25,541 nt of DNA from Acidobacteriota bacterium (GCA_021779695.1 JAJYAE010000026.1:1-25541), one strand, 5' to 3'. Positions 1-8,511 are shown, numbered from the stretch's first letter. Notes: generated from the letters alone by a model not told the origin. Translations and numbers: made by a program.

Positions 1-1881
1 ATCACGCGGCAGATTCCCTATGACCGGCCGCAGACATCGATGGCGGCGTTTCAGATGTGCGCAGAATGCCAGGCGGAGTATGACGATCCGGGCAATCGGC
101 GATTCCATGCGCAGCCGAATGCATGCTCGACATGCGGGCCGCGAGTGTGGTTGGCTCGAGTCGATGGTGACGAGATCCTCTGCGCGGATCCGGTGAAGGA
201 GGCTGTGGAACGCCTGGCAGCGGGTGGCGTGCTGGCGATCAAGGGGATTGGCGGATTTCACTTGAGTGTGGATGCGCGCAATGAAGATGCGGTGCAGACG
301 CTTCGCGCGCGGAAGCGGCGCTACGGAAAGCCGTTGGCGATTATGGTGCGCGACCTGGAGCGGGCACGCGAGCTGTGTGTCTTGACGGCAGATGAGGAAG
401 CGCTCCTTACAAGCGCGGCGAGGCCGATTGTGCTGGCGCGCGCGAGAGACGGCAGCGGAATCGCGTCGTCTGTTGCGCCAAGGCTGCCATGGCTGGGAGT
501 CTTTCTTGCATATGCGCCGTTGCATCATTTGCTGCTGTGCGACGAGCGGCTGCGCGCCCTGGTGATGACGTCTGCCAATCTGAGCGAGGAGCCGATAGCG
601 ATTGACAACGATGAGGCGCGCAAGCGGCTGGGAGCAATTGCCGATGCTTTTGTGATGCACGACCGGACGATTCTGCAGCGCTGCGATGATTCGGTGATGG
701 CAATCGTGGATGGTGCGCCGCAGGTGCTGCGGCGCGCGCGTGGGTACGTGCCGCTGGGGACTGAGCTGCCTATGGATGCGCCGCCGTTGTTGGCTGTCGG
801 GGGGCATCTGAAGAACGTGTTTGCGCTGACACGCGGAAGGCTCGCGTATCAGAGTCAGCATCTGGGGGATCTTGAAAATCTGGCGGGGCTGGAGTTCTTT
901 GAGGAGTCGCTGGAGCATTGGAAACGCACGTTTGAGATAGAACCGGAAGCGGTGGCGCATGATTTGCATCCAGGCTATCTCTCCACGAGGTGGGCAAAGG
1001 AATGGGCTGAAGCGCGCGGGCTTCCACTGATTGGCGTGCAGCACCATCATGCGCACATCGCGGCGTGCATGGCCGAGCATGGACTTGCTGGACCGGTGAT
1101 CGGGCTGGCGCTGGATGGAACGGGCTACGGCACGGATGGACGCATCTGGGGCGGGGAAGTGCTGATCTGCCGCTATGAGAGCTTCGAGCGCTTTGCGCAT
1201 CTGGAGACTGTGCCGATGCCGGGGGGAGATGCCGCGGTGAAGCAGCCGTGGCGCATGGCCTATGCGCATCTGCGCGCGGCCGGAGTCGAGGCGGAAGAGG
1301 CTGCGGAGCTTGCAGGGGCATCCGAAGAGGAGGCGCGTGTGGTGGAGCGCATGATGGAACGCGGAGTGAATGCGCCGCTGACGTCGAGCCTTGGCCGGTT
1401 GTTTGATGCAGTTGCCGCTGTGGTGCTGAACCGCAGAACGGTGGATTATGACGCGCAGGCTGCGATCGAACTGGAGGGGCTGGGGATGGATGTGCCGGTT
1501 TCGGAGCCGCCTGCCGAATACACTCTGAGGTTGAACGATGGTGTGAATGGGTGCGCACTACTCAGCACATCGCTGTGGCGTGCTGTGGTGGGGGATTTGC
1601 GCGGCGGGGTGCCTCAGCCGGTGATTGCAGCGCGGTTTCATGCGGGTGTGGCGCAGGGATTTGTGGATGCGGCGCTGAGAGCGAGAGGTGAGCTCGGGGT
1701 TTCACAAGTTGCGCTGAGCGGTGGCTGCATGCACAACCGGCTTCTGGCGCGGCTTTTGCGGGAAGGGCTGGAGCGCGCCGGACTCAGCGTAGTTGCGCAC
1801 AGAAAGGTGAGCCCTGGGGATGGCGGGCTGAGCTATGGACAGGCTGCCGTTGCGGCTGCGCGGCTGCGTGCAGGGATTTAG
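1..1881 (+). CDS. hypF: Carbamoyltransferase HypF, 5'-truncated by window edge
   Basis: HypF uses carbamoyl phosphate and ATP to carbamoylate the C-terminal Cys of HypE, the first step in making the CN ligands of [NiFe] hydrogenases in the cytoplasm. The frame is open from base 1, and residues before the first ATG (base 40) already match the family, so the gene starts upstream and has lost the acylphosphatase domain and first zinc-finger half. Visible in order: a CxxC pair at bases 58-69 and another at 124-135 separated by the RRFHAQPNAC stretch (zinc finger); a YrdC-like domain with KGIGGFHL, YGKPLAIMV and SANLSEEPI; and a Kae1-like domain with HHHAH at 1042-1056, LDGTGYGTDG, and ALSGGCMHN near the C-terminus. 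The stop codon overlaps the stop of the convergent GNAT gene. No other hyp or hydrogenase gene is in view; they may lie upstream of the window. Confidence 0.95.
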   Translation: MTRQIPYDRPQTSMAAFQMCAECQAEYDDPGNRRFHAQPNACSTCGPRVWLARVDGDEILCADPVKEAVERLAAGGVLAIKGIGGFHLSVDARNEDAVQTLRARKRRYGKPLAIMVRDLERARELCVLTADEEALLTSAARPIVLARARDGSGIASSVAPRLPWLGVFLAYAPLHHLLLCDERLRALVMTSANLSEEPIAIDNDEARKRLGAIADAFVMHDRTILQRCDDSVMAIVDGAPQVLRRARGYVPLGTELPMDAPPLLAVGGHLKNVFALTRGRLAYQSQHLGDLENLAGLEFFEESLEHWKRTFEIEPEAVAHDLHPGYLSTRWAKEWAEARGLPLIGVQHHHAHIAACMAEHGLAGPVIGLALDGTGYGTDGRIWGGEVLICRYESFERFAHLETVPMPGGDAAVKQPWRMAYAHLRAAGVEAEEAAELAGASEEEARVVERMMERGVNAPLTSSLGRLFDAVAAVVLNRRTVDYDAQAAIELEGLGMDVPVSEPPAEYTLRLNDGVNGCALLSTSLWRAVVGDLRGGVPQPVIAARFHAGVAQGFVDAALRARGELGVSQVALSGGCMHNRLLARLLREGLERAGLSVVAHRKVSPGDGGLSYGQAAVAAARLRAGI

Positions 1882-2399
1882 CCGGAGATGCGGACGAGTT
1901 CCTGCGCTTCATGGCGCGGGCCGAGGATGGAGATGCGAGGGATGCGGCCGCGCACCATGGCGACTTCGTCACAGCGATGCAGGCGCGGACAGTTTTGACA
2001 GTCCTTGAAGATTTTGTCGGGCAGTTCGGATTTGTCTTCGACGGTGCGAAAGCCGAATTTGAAAAAGAAGTCGGGAATACGCGTGAAGAGACAGACGGAC
2101 TGAATGCTGTGCTCTTCTGCTTCTTCCAGCAGCGCGCCAAGAATGCGGCCGCCCGCGCCCTGGCCTTTGGCTTCAGGCTTGACGACGATAGAGCGGACTT
2201 CACAGAGGTGCGGTCCGTAAAAGTGCAAGGCACCGCAGCCGAGGAAGACACCGGCGTCAGACTCAGCGACCGTGAAGTCGCGGATATTTTCGCAAATCTC
2301 CGGGAAGGAACGCTTAAGCAGCGTGCCGTCGCCGGAGAGCGAGTTGACAAGATCGTAGACGTTGGTGGCGTCCTGGAGCCGCGCCTTACGCACCTGCAT
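1878..2399 (-). CDS. GNAT-family N-acetyltransferase, candidate short N-acetylglutamate synthase
   Basis: Probably acetylates glutamate with acetyl-CoA to start arginine synthesis. The 173-residue protein is a single GNAT domain: the acetyl-CoA loop is seen as KGQGAGG (residues 78-84) after the strand SIVVKPEA, with FTRIPDFFFKFGF near residues 105-117. It resembles the stand-alone short synthases (about 170-175 aa, such as ArgA of Mycobacterium tuberculosis), not E. coli ArgA, which carries an extra kinase-like domain. A cysteine cluster C134-x2-C137-x5-C143 could bind a metal; such a cluster recurs in related proteins as I remember them. It is the last gene of the arg operon, starts 14 bp inside argH, and no other argA or argJ is present, which supports the role. 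Substrate is inferred from context, so another small-molecule acetyltransferase remains possible. Confidence 0.75.
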   Translation of the reverse strand: MQVRKARLQDATNVYDLVNSLSGDGTLLKRSFPEICENIRDFTVAESDAGVFLGCGALHFYGPHLCEVRSIVVKPEAKGQGAGGRILGALLEEAEEHSIQSVCLFTRIPDFFFKFGFRTVEDKSELPDKIFKDCQNCPRLHRCDEVAMVRGRIPRISILGPRHEAQELVRISG

Positions 2400-3804
2400 G
2401 AGCGGCCTCCTGGGCGAGAGCAGCGATGCGTTCTGATGCTATGTCGAGCGCGTGACGCACGCGATGTCGAGCAGTGCCACCGATGACGTCGTGGCAGTCG
2501 ATGGTGGCGTCAAGCGAGACAGCAGGGAAGAAGTCCTCGGCAAACTCGTCGCCAAACTGGCGGAGCTCATCGAGCGCAAGCGCGTTCAACTCGACGCCCT
2601 TTTCAAGCGCGTAGCGAACGGCATTGCCGATCTTCTCATGTGCGGTGCGGAAGGGCACGCCCTTGTGCACAAGATACGTGGCGGCAGCCATGGCATTGAG
2701 GTAGCCGGACTGCGCGGCGGCGTGCATCTGGGCAGTGTTGAAGCGAAGGGCTGCGGTGAAGCGGGCGACGAGCGCGATCATCTGCGGAACGAAATCCACC
2801 TGGAAGGCAGGCTCCTGAGTCTCCTGCATATCTTTATTGTAGGCGAGCGGCAGGCCCTTCAGTTGCAGCGTGACGGCCTGTGCAGCTGCGTTGATGCGGC
2901 CGACTTTGGCGCGGACGAGCTCGGTGAGGTCAGGGTTCTTCTTCTGCGGCATGGCGCTGGAGCCGGTTGAGAATGCCTCAGGAAGCTGAACGAAGTTGAA
3001 CTCGGCCGTGGCGAAGAGGGTGATCTCCTCCGCAAAGCGGCTCAGGTGCAGCCCGACAAAGGTGAGCGCCTGAAGGAACTCGAGAACAAAGTCGCGGTCA
3101 CTGGTGGCGTCCATGGAGTTCGCGGTGGGTGCGTCGAAGTGCAGATCGCGCGCGGCGATGGTGCGGTCGAGTGCGAGTGTCGCGCCGGCGATGGCGCCGG
3201 AGCCGAGTGGGCAGCGGTTGAGCCGATCCGCACAGTCGGCGAGCCGATCGGCGTCGCGCAGGATCATTTCAACGTAGGCGAGCAGCCAGTGTGCGATCAG
3301 AACTGGTTCGGCGCGCTGGAGATGCGTGTAACTGGGCATGGCGGCATCGCCCGCGGCGCGGGCCTGATCGACGAGCGCAGCGGCCCAGGCCGCGAGGGAC
3401 TCAGTGGTAAGTGTGATCTGCTTGCGGATGTAGAGGCGCAGGTCTGTCGCGATCTGCTCGTTGCGGCTGCGGCCGGTGTGGAGCTTGAGACCCAGGGAGC
3501 CGAGGCGTTCAACCAGAGAAAGCTCGACGAAATGATGGATGTCCTCAGCGGCGGTGTGGTTGCGCACGGCGGCTTTACCTTCGTCGGAGCGATAGCTGGC
3601 GGCTATGCCATCGAGTGCGCCAAGGAGTTGCGCGAGTTCGGAAGACGTGAGGATGTGCGCGGCTGCGAGTGCAGCAGCGTGCGCTTTGCTGGCAGCGACT
3701 TCTTCTTCGAGGAGGCGCCAATCAAAAATAATGGAGCGCTGCCACTGTTCGAACTCTTTGTCGAGCGGCTCACGGAACCGGCCGGACCACATCTTCACTT
3801 CCAT
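2386..3804 (-). CDS. argH: Argininosuccinate lyase
   Basis: Cleaves argininosuccinate to arginine and fumarate, the last step of arginine synthesis. The fumarase/aspartase superfamily signature GSSAMPQKKNPD is at residues 281-292 (catalytic Ser in the first part), with TGRSRNEQ at 110-117 and the catalytic-His region YTHLQRAEP at 159-167. Length (472 aa) is normal. The start is uncertain: an AAAGGAG element lies only 2 nt before the ATG at 3804, 8 nt before an in-frame GTG at 3798, and 14 nt before a second ATG at 3792 (MWSGRF, where most family members begin). The GTG has the best spacing. The gene follows argF after a 100-bp gap and overlaps the downstream GNAT gene by 14 bp, suggesting translational coupling. 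Confidence 0.96.
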   Translation of the reverse strand: MEVKMWSGRFREPLDKEFEQWQRSIIFDWRLLEEEVAASKAHAAALAAAHILTSSELAQLLGALDGIAASYRSDEGKAAVRNHTAAEDIHHFVELSLVERLGSLGLKLHTGRSRNEQIATDLRLYIRKQITLTTESLAAWAAALVDQARAAGDAAMPSYTHLQRAEPVLIAHWLLAYVEMILRDADRLADCADRLNRCPLGSGAIAGATLALDRTIAARDLHFDAPTANSMDATSDRDFVLEFLQALTFVGLHLSRFAEEITLFATAEFNFVQLPEAFSTGSSAMPQKKNPDLTELVRAKVGRINAAAQAVTLQLKGLPLAYNKDMQETQEPAFQVDFVPQMIALVARFTAALRFNTAQMHAAAQSGYLNAMAAATYLVHKGVPFRTAHEKIGNAVRYALEKGVELNALALDELRQFGDEFAEDFFPAVSLDATIDCHDVIGGTARHRVRHALDIASERIAALAQEAAHAGA

Positions 3805-3850
3805 CTCTCCTTTGCTCCGCGGCGGGCCAGAGCGTTGTTTCCTGATGCGA

Positions 3851-3877
3851 TTGAACGGAGGTGGTGCGGCCGTTCAA
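3851..3877. repeat. Inverted repeat in the argF-argH gap
   Basis: Perfect 8-bp arms, TTGAACGG at 3851-3858 and CCGTTCAA at 3870-3877, with an 11-base loop. It sits in the only sizeable gap of the otherwise overlapping arg operon. No T-run follows on the operon strand, so it is unlikely to be an intrinsic terminator. It may be an mRNA processing or stability hairpin. Confidence 0.45.
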
Positions 3878-3904
3878 CAGTGCAGATGAAACAAGGGAAG
3901 CGCG

Positions 3905-4951
3905 CTAGGAGATCCCCTGGATCCCTTGAAACGACGGCGTGTTGGAGAGGCCGCCGAGCAGCAGAAGCAGTAGCGCCTTCTGTGCGTGCATCCGATTTTC
4001 CGCCTGGTCGAAAACAATCGACTGCGGGCCGTCGAGCACCGCATCCGTAACCTCGGCGTTGCGTCGTGCGGGCAGGCAGTGCATGAAGACGGCGTGGGGT
4101 GCGGCCTTGGCCATCAGTGCTTCATTGACCTGGAAGGGCCGGAAGATGGGTGCGCGCTTTGTGGACTCGTGTTCCATGCCCATGCTGACGCAGACGTCGG
4201 TGTAGATGGCGTCGGCGCCTTCGGCAGCCGCGTGCGGGTCCTGGAGCAGACGAAGTTCGCAGCCATTGGCCTGGGCGATGTCGCGGGCGAGGGTGACGAT
4301 TTCAATGTCGGGCGAGTAGCCGCGCGGCGTGGCGACAGTCACGTTCGCTCCGAGTTGCGCACCGGTGAGCATCAGCGAGTGGCAGACGTTGTTGCCGTCG
4401 CCCACGTAGGTGAAGTTGAGTCCGGACACAGTGCCGAAGTGCTCCTGCAGGGTCATGAAGTCGGCGAGCGCCTGGCAAGGATGCTCAAAGTCAGAGAGCG
4501 CATTGATGACGGGGACGCGCGAGTTGGCGGCCATTTCAGTAATGGTGTCGTGCGCGTAGGTGCGCAGGACGATGACGTCAACCCAGCGCTCGACATTGCG
4601 CGCGACATCGGCGATGGATTCCCGCTCGCCGAGGACCGAGTTGGTCTGGTCGACGAAGATGGCATTACCGCCGAGGGTGCTGAAGCCGGTTTCAAAACTG
4701 AGACGGGTGCGGAGGCTGGCCTTCTCAAACATAAGGACCATCTGCTTGGCGTCGAGCGCATTGCGATACTCGCGCGGATTGCGCTTGACGTCATGGCCGA
4801 GCTTGAGGATGGCGCGCACCTCGGCGCTGGAGAGGTCGGCAATGGAGCAAAGATCTTCACCGGCGAGGCGCGTGGCGGCTGCCAGGATATCTGCGTCCTT
4901 GTGTACGTCGACGACGGTGCATTTGGATTCGATCAGAGTTTTGCTAGCCAT
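3905..4951 (-). CDS. argF: Ornithine carbamoyltransferase
   Basis: Transfers the carbamoyl group of carbamoyl phosphate to ornithine, giving citrulline. The carbamoyl-phosphate loop is SLRTR (residues 79-83), a variant of the commoner STRTR; HPCQALAD begins at H157; the ornithine-binding loop SMG is at 256-258 and HCLPA at 291-295. The SMG loop argues for ornithine rather than N-acetyl- or N-succinylornithine as substrate. Residue 254 is Cys (DVCVSMG), where Trp or another large residue is usual. The protein has about 30 residues before the typical start region (DLCSIADLS), but the ATG at 4951 has AGGAG 9 nt upstream, so the extension looks real. The start overlaps the end of argD by 8 bp. 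Confidence 0.95.
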   Translation of the reverse strand: MASKTLIESKCTVVDVHKDADILAAATRLAGEDLCSIADLSSAEVRAILKLGHDVKRNPREYRNALDAKQMVLMFEKASLRTRLSFETGFSTLGGNAIFVDQTNSVLGERESIADVARNVERWVDVIVLRTYAHDTITEMAANSRVPVINALSDFEHPCQALADFMTLQEHFGTVSGLNFTYVGDGNNVCHSLMLTGAQLGANVTVATPRGYSPDIEIVTLARDIAQANGCELRLLQDPHAAAEGADAIYTDVCVSMGMEHESTKRAPIFRPFQVNEALMAKAAPHAVFMHCLPARRNAEVTDAVLDGPQSIVFDQAENRMHAQKALLLLLLGGLSNTPSFQGIQGIS

Positions 4952-6200
4952 GCTTCACATCTCCTGCGGCTGCGGCAGTGTGGGCTGCGCCCGCGTATTT
5001 GGCGAGAATTTCATCCAGAGCAGCGAGTGCCGACTCGACATGTGCGCGTGTGAGGATGTACGGCGGCAGGAAACGGAGCACGGTATCGCTGGTGCAGTTG
5101 ATAAGGATACGACGGTTCAGCATTTCGGCGACGACCTTCTTTGCGAGGTCCGCGGAGTCGAGCTCTGCGGCGAGCATGAGACCTTTGCCGCGCACTTCGG
5201 TGATGGCTTCATGGCGCCTGGCGAGCGCGCGCAGGCCGTCCATAAAGTAGTTGCCGACCTGCGTCGCGTTGCTCAGGAGCTGGTCCTTCTCAATGGTGTC
5301 AATGACGGCGATGGCCACGGCACACGCGAGTGCGCCGCCGCCGAATGTCGTTCCGTGCATACCAGGGTGGATGGCGCGTGCAACCTCTTCCGTGCAGAGG
5401 ACGGCGCCGAGCGGGATTCCGCCGGCGAGCGGCTTGGCCACGGTGGTGATGTCGGGCTGGATGTCGTAGTGCTGATAGGCAAACCACTTGCCGGTGCGGC
5501 CGAGTCCGGCCTGAATCTCGTCGATGATGAGCAGAGCGCCGGTGGAGTCGGCGAGCTTGCGGGCTTCGGCGAGAAACTCCTGCGAGAGAGGACGGATGCC
5601 ACCTTCACCCTGGATGGCTTCGACGAGAATGGCGCAGACTTCGCTGGAGAACTTTGCGCGTAGATCGGCGACGTCGTCGAAGCGCACAAAGTCAACGCCA
5701 GGTACAACTGGTGCGAAGGGCTCACGATATTTGGCCTTGTGTGTTGTCGCAACTGAGCCAAAGGTGCGGCCGTGAAAGCTGTGCTCAAGCGCAAGGAATT
5801 TGGTTCCGATTTGCTTGCCTTCGCTCCGCAGGAGGCCGGCGTGAGCACGCGCGAATTTCATCGCGCCTTCCCAGGCTTCTGTGCCGGTGTTGGCAAAGAA
5901 CGCACGGGGAAGACCAGACCGCTCCGTGAGGCGCAGAGCAAGCTCGGCCTGGCCCTCATGGAAGTAGAGGTTCGACGTGTGGATGAGCGCGCGGCCCTGG
6001 CGCACGAGAGCCTCCTCGATGGCAGGGTGACGGTAGCCCAGCGCGTTGACACCGATGCCACTGAGCAGATCGAGGAAGCGGTTGCCGTCTTCGTCGATGA
6101 GGTGGACGTCCTCGCCGCCGACGAAGAGAATTGGGTTGCGGTCATAGGTCGAAACCAACAGCTTCGCCTCTGCCGCGCGAATTGCATCGAGTCTGGACAC
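4944..6200 (-). CDS. argD: Acetylornithine aminotransferase
   Basis: PLP enzyme that converts N-acetylglutamate semialdehyde and glutamate to N-acetylornithine and 2-oxoglutarate (class III aminotransferase). Visible: NTGTEAWEGAMKFAR (residues 104-118; Trp sits where Asn is usual in GTEANE), FHGRTFG (142-148), the cofactor-binding DEIQ (227-230), and the Schiff-base lysine K256 in TTVAKPLAGG. Length 418 aa is normal. It starts at GTG (6200): GAGGAG stands 8 nt upstream and overlaps the argB stop codon, a clear coupling arrangement. It overlaps argF by 8 bp. The same enzyme often also serves as succinyldiaminopimelate aminotransferase in lysine synthesis, which the sequence cannot decide. Confidence 0.95.
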   Translation of the reverse strand: MSRLDAIRAAEAKLLVSTYDRNPILFVGGEDVHLIDEDGNRFLDLLSGIGVNALGYRHPAIEEALVRQGRALIHTSNLYFHEGQAELALRLTERSGLPRAFFANTGTEAWEGAMKFARAHAGLLRSEGKQIGTKFLALEHSFHGRTFGSVATTHKAKYREPFAPVVPGVDFVRFDDVADLRAKFSSEVCAILVEAIQGEGGIRPLSQEFLAEARKLADSTGALLIIDEIQAGLGRTGKWFAYQHYDIQPDITTVAKPLAGGIPLGAVLCTEEVARAIHPGMHGTTFGGGALACAVAIAVIDTIEKDQLLSNATQVGNYFMDGLRALARRHEAITEVRGKGLMLAAELDSADLAKKVVAEMLNRRILINCTSDTVLRFLPPYILTRAHVESALAALDEILAKYAGAAHTAAAAGDVKHG

Positions 6201-6212
6201 TGGAACTTCTCC

Positions 6213-6995
6213 TCAGGCCACCATGACTTCAGTGCCATGGGCTATGCGGGAACTGCACAGGTCGGGAAGCGAGCTGGCAGCTTCAGCAGGAAGAATACGA
6301 ACGCGCTTGACGCCGTTGAGCAGCGCTTCGCGGCAGGCGGCGAGCTTGGGCAGCATGCCGCCGGTGATGACGGCGGAGCTTGCCATCTCGGCGATCTGAT
6401 CGATCGAGAGCCATCGCAGCACCTCGCCGGTTGCACCTTTGACGCCGGGGACATCGGTGAGGAAGACGAGCGCATCGGCGCGGCAGGCTGCTGCGCAGGC
6501 CGCGGCCATTTCGTCGGCGTTGACATTGTAGTACTGGCCGTCGAAGCCGAGCGCCATCGACGAGAGGACGGGAATCCCATTCAACTGCCAGATGGCTTCA
6601 ATCCAGCGCGGATCGCTGCTGGCGATTTCTCCGACGAAGCCGAGATCGGGAGCGGTGCGCTTTTTACGCGCGCGGAAAAGCAGACCGTCTCCGCCGGAGA
6701 GGCCGACGGCGGGCTGGCCGAGCGCGCCAAAGGCAGCGACGAGGCTCTTGTTGACCTTGCCGGCGAAGACCATCAATGCAACATCGCGGGTCTCTGCATC
6801 GGTGACGCGAAGGCCGTTGATGAACTCGCTCTGCTTGCCGAGGGCCTTGAGCATTTTTGTCAGTTGCACGCCACCACCGTGGACAACAGCGACCTGATTG
6901 CCGTCACGGACAAGTTCGGCAATGGCGCGCGTGCAGCCGTCGAGAAGCGTTGGATCCTCCAACCCTGCGCCGCCAAGCTTGACCACAAACTTCAT
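6213..6995 (-). CDS. argB: Acetylglutamate kinase
   Basis: Phosphorylates N-acetylglutamate with ATP (amino acid kinase family). From the ATG at 6995 the protein is 260 aa and begins MKFVVKLGGAG, the usual phosphate-binding start, followed by VVHGGGVQL, the NGLRVTD loop, and the substrate-binding YNVNADEMA. This ATG overlaps the argC stop as ATGA. An in-frame ATG at 7025 would add ten Arg-rich residues that overlap the argC coding end and do not look native. The protein lacks the N-terminal helix that makes the arginine-inhibited hexameric kinases, so it resembles the arginine-insensitive dimeric E. coli type (258 aa). Confidence 0.95.
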   Translation of the reverse strand: MKFVVKLGGAGLEDPTLLDGCTRAIAELVRDGNQVAVVHGGGVQLTKMLKALGKQSEFINGLRVTDAETRDVALMVFAGKVNKSLVAAFGALGQPAVGLSGGDGLLFRARKKRTAPDLGFVGEIASSDPRWIEAIWQLNGIPVLSSMALGFDGQYYNVNADEMAAACAAACRADALVFLTDVPGVKGATGEVLRWLSIDQIAEMASSAVITGGMLPKLAACREALLNGVKRVRILPAEAASSLPDLCSSRIAHGTEVMVA

Positions 6996-8059
6996 TCGAG
7001 TCCCTCTGCTTCTCCCCAGCCGCACATGAGGTTGAGATTCTGCACAGCCTGCGAGGATGCGCCTTTGAGTAAATTATCGAGGCAGCTTACGATGACGGCG
7101 CGCTTACCGTCCGGCGAGAGCTGGAAGCCGATGTCCGCATAGCAGGTGCGGACCGAATATTGAATCTGGGGAAGACTGTTCTCGTAAATGCGAACGAGCG
7201 GGCTCGCAGCGAAGAACTTCTTGTAGACATCGAGCACCGCCGCGTGAGTTTGCGCGTGGCGAAAGCGCACGTAAATGGTGGCGAGGATGCCACGAGGAAT
7301 GGGTAGCAGGTGAGGCGTAAAGACGATATCGCCGTCGCCGAGGCCGATTTGCTCCAGGAGTTCGCCGGTGTGGCGATGGCCAAAGACGCCGTAGGCGGAC
7401 AGGTTGTCGGCCGCGTACATGAAGTGCGTCTTCGCAGTAGGAGCCTTGCCTGCGCCGCTGACGCCGCTCTTTGCGTCGGCGATGATGCCCGCTTCTAGAT
7501 CGACGAGTCCGGTGGCGACCAGCGGCCGCAACGGCAGAATGATCGACGTGGCGTAGCAGCCAGGATTGGCAACGAGGTCCGCGGTGGGGATTTCCTGGCG
7601 GTACAACTCGGGCATGCCATAGATGGCGCGGGCCTGGGTGGCGTCGGCCAGCGCAGGATTGGCATCTTCAAATTTGTAAACGGCGCGATGAGCCGGGTTG
7701 GTGAGCCGCCATGCGCCACTGAGGTCGATGACGCGCATGCCGCGGGCGAGTGCTTCCGGAACCCAGCTGCGCGACTGCTCGTGCGGCGTGGCGAGGAAGA
7801 GCACGTCAACGCCGCGCTCGGTGAGCAGATTCCAACTGAAGGACTCCATGCGCAGCGATCCGGCACCGTTGTTGTCGGCGAGTTGAGGATGAATCTCGAC
7901 GAGGGGAACTCCGCCGCGGGCTGCGTCCTTCTCATCGAGACGCCCGGCCAAGACCGGGGGAACGCCCTTGAGGCGCGGATGACGAAGCAGGAGCCGGGCG
8001 AGTTCTGCGCCGGCGTAACCTGTGACACCAATGATTGCGGTTTGTACGGATGGCTTCAT
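6992..8059 (-). CDS. argC: N-acetyl-gamma-glutamyl-phosphate reductase
   Basis: NADPH-dependent reduction of N-acetylglutamyl phosphate to the semialdehyde. The nucleotide-binding GVTGYAGAEL is at residues 11-20 and the active-site Cys is C168 in NPGCYATS; FLATPHEQS (88-96) and IDLSGAWRL (111-119) are also family hallmarks. At 355 aa it is the standard length. The ATG at 8059 overlaps the argR stop (ATGA), and the stop overlaps the argB start in the same way, so argR-argC-argB are almost certainly translated from one mRNA. Confidence 0.96.
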   Translation of the reverse strand: MKPSVQTAIIGVTGYAGAELARLLLRHPRLKGVPPVLAGRLDEKDAARGGVPLVEIHPQLADNNGAGSLRMESFSWNLLTERGVDVLFLATPHEQSRSWVPEALARGMRVIDLSGAWRLTNPAHRAVYKFEDANPALADATQARAIYGMPELYRQEIPTADLVANPGCYATSIILPLRPLVATGLVDLEAGIIADAKSGVSGAGKAPTAKTHFMYAADNLSAYGVFGHRHTGELLEQIGLGDGDIVFTPHLLPIPRGILATIYVRFRHAQTHAAVLDVYKKFFAASPLVRIYENSLPQIQYSVRTCYADIGFQLSPDGKRAVIVSCLDNLLKGASSQAVQNLNLMCGWGEAEGLE

Positions 8060-8511
8060 GATTCGAGCATGGTCCTGAGTCGGGTTTCCACTTCGGCGGC
8101 ACGGCGAGGATCCGTGCAGATGACGAGCACGGTGTCATCGCCGGCAATTGTGCCGAGGATGGTGGGCCATTCTTCGTGATCGAGAGCGGCTGCGACGGGT
8201 TGCGCGCCGCCCATGACCGTGCTGATAATGACCTGGTTCATGGCCTGGCGCACACGAAGGCCGAAGCCCTCAAGAACTTCGGCGACTGAAGGTGGTCCAT
8301 CATCGACAGCAGTTTCGTGAGTCGCGCTTCCTGAAGGCATGACATACCCGCCGGGTCCTTTAGCGAGACGCAGCTCGTGGATATCGCGGGAGAGTGTAGC
8401 CTGGGTGACTTCAAAGCCTCTGCGGCGGAGCTTGCGGCGCAACTCGTCCTGGTTTGCGACAAGAGAGTGAGCTACGAGTTCGCGAATCGCGTTGTGACGT
8501 TGAAATTTCAT
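8056..8511 (-). CDS. argR: Arginine repressor ArgR
   Basis: Hexameric arginine-sensing repressor. From the ATG at 8511 the protein (151 aa) begins MKFQRHNAIRELV, matching the usual family start; the winged-helix DNA-binding part follows (QDELRRKL, then VTQATLSRDI, the recognition-helix signature), and the C-terminal arginine-binding/oligomerisation domain contains GTIAGDDTVLVIC. An upstream in-frame ATG at 8559 would add 16 Arg/Pro-rich residues without family support, but neither ATG has a clear Shine-Dalgarno sequence. The predicted promoter would start mRNA at about 8558-8559, leaving a 48-nt leader with a GC-rich hairpin (8534-8556) before 8511, or a leaderless message from 8559. It is the first gene of the arg operon. 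Confidence 0.93.
   Translation of the reverse strand: MKFQRHNAIRELVAHSLVANQDELRRKLRRRGFEVTQATLSRDIHELRLAKGPGGYVMPSGSATHETAVDDGPPSVAEVLEGFGLRVRQAMNQVIISTVMGGAQPVAAALDHEEWPTILGTIAGDDTVLVICTDPRRAAEVETRLRTMLES

Noticed and set aside
770..1558. 262-codon minus-strand frame inside hypF
   Set aside because: Pro/Ser/Ala/His-rich low-complexity composition, antisense to the conserved HypF domains.
3986..5053. 355-codon plus-strand frame over argF (with similar ones at 3046-4050 and 4560-5663)
   Set aside because: Antisense shadows of argH, argF and argD, rich in Gly/Val/Asp, with no motif or ribosome site.
5772..7142. 456-codon plus-strand frame across argD, argB and argC
   Set aside because: It lies antisense to three clear arg genes with catalytic motifs, crosses their junctions, and shows no recognisable domain; long antisense frames are common in GC-rich DNA.
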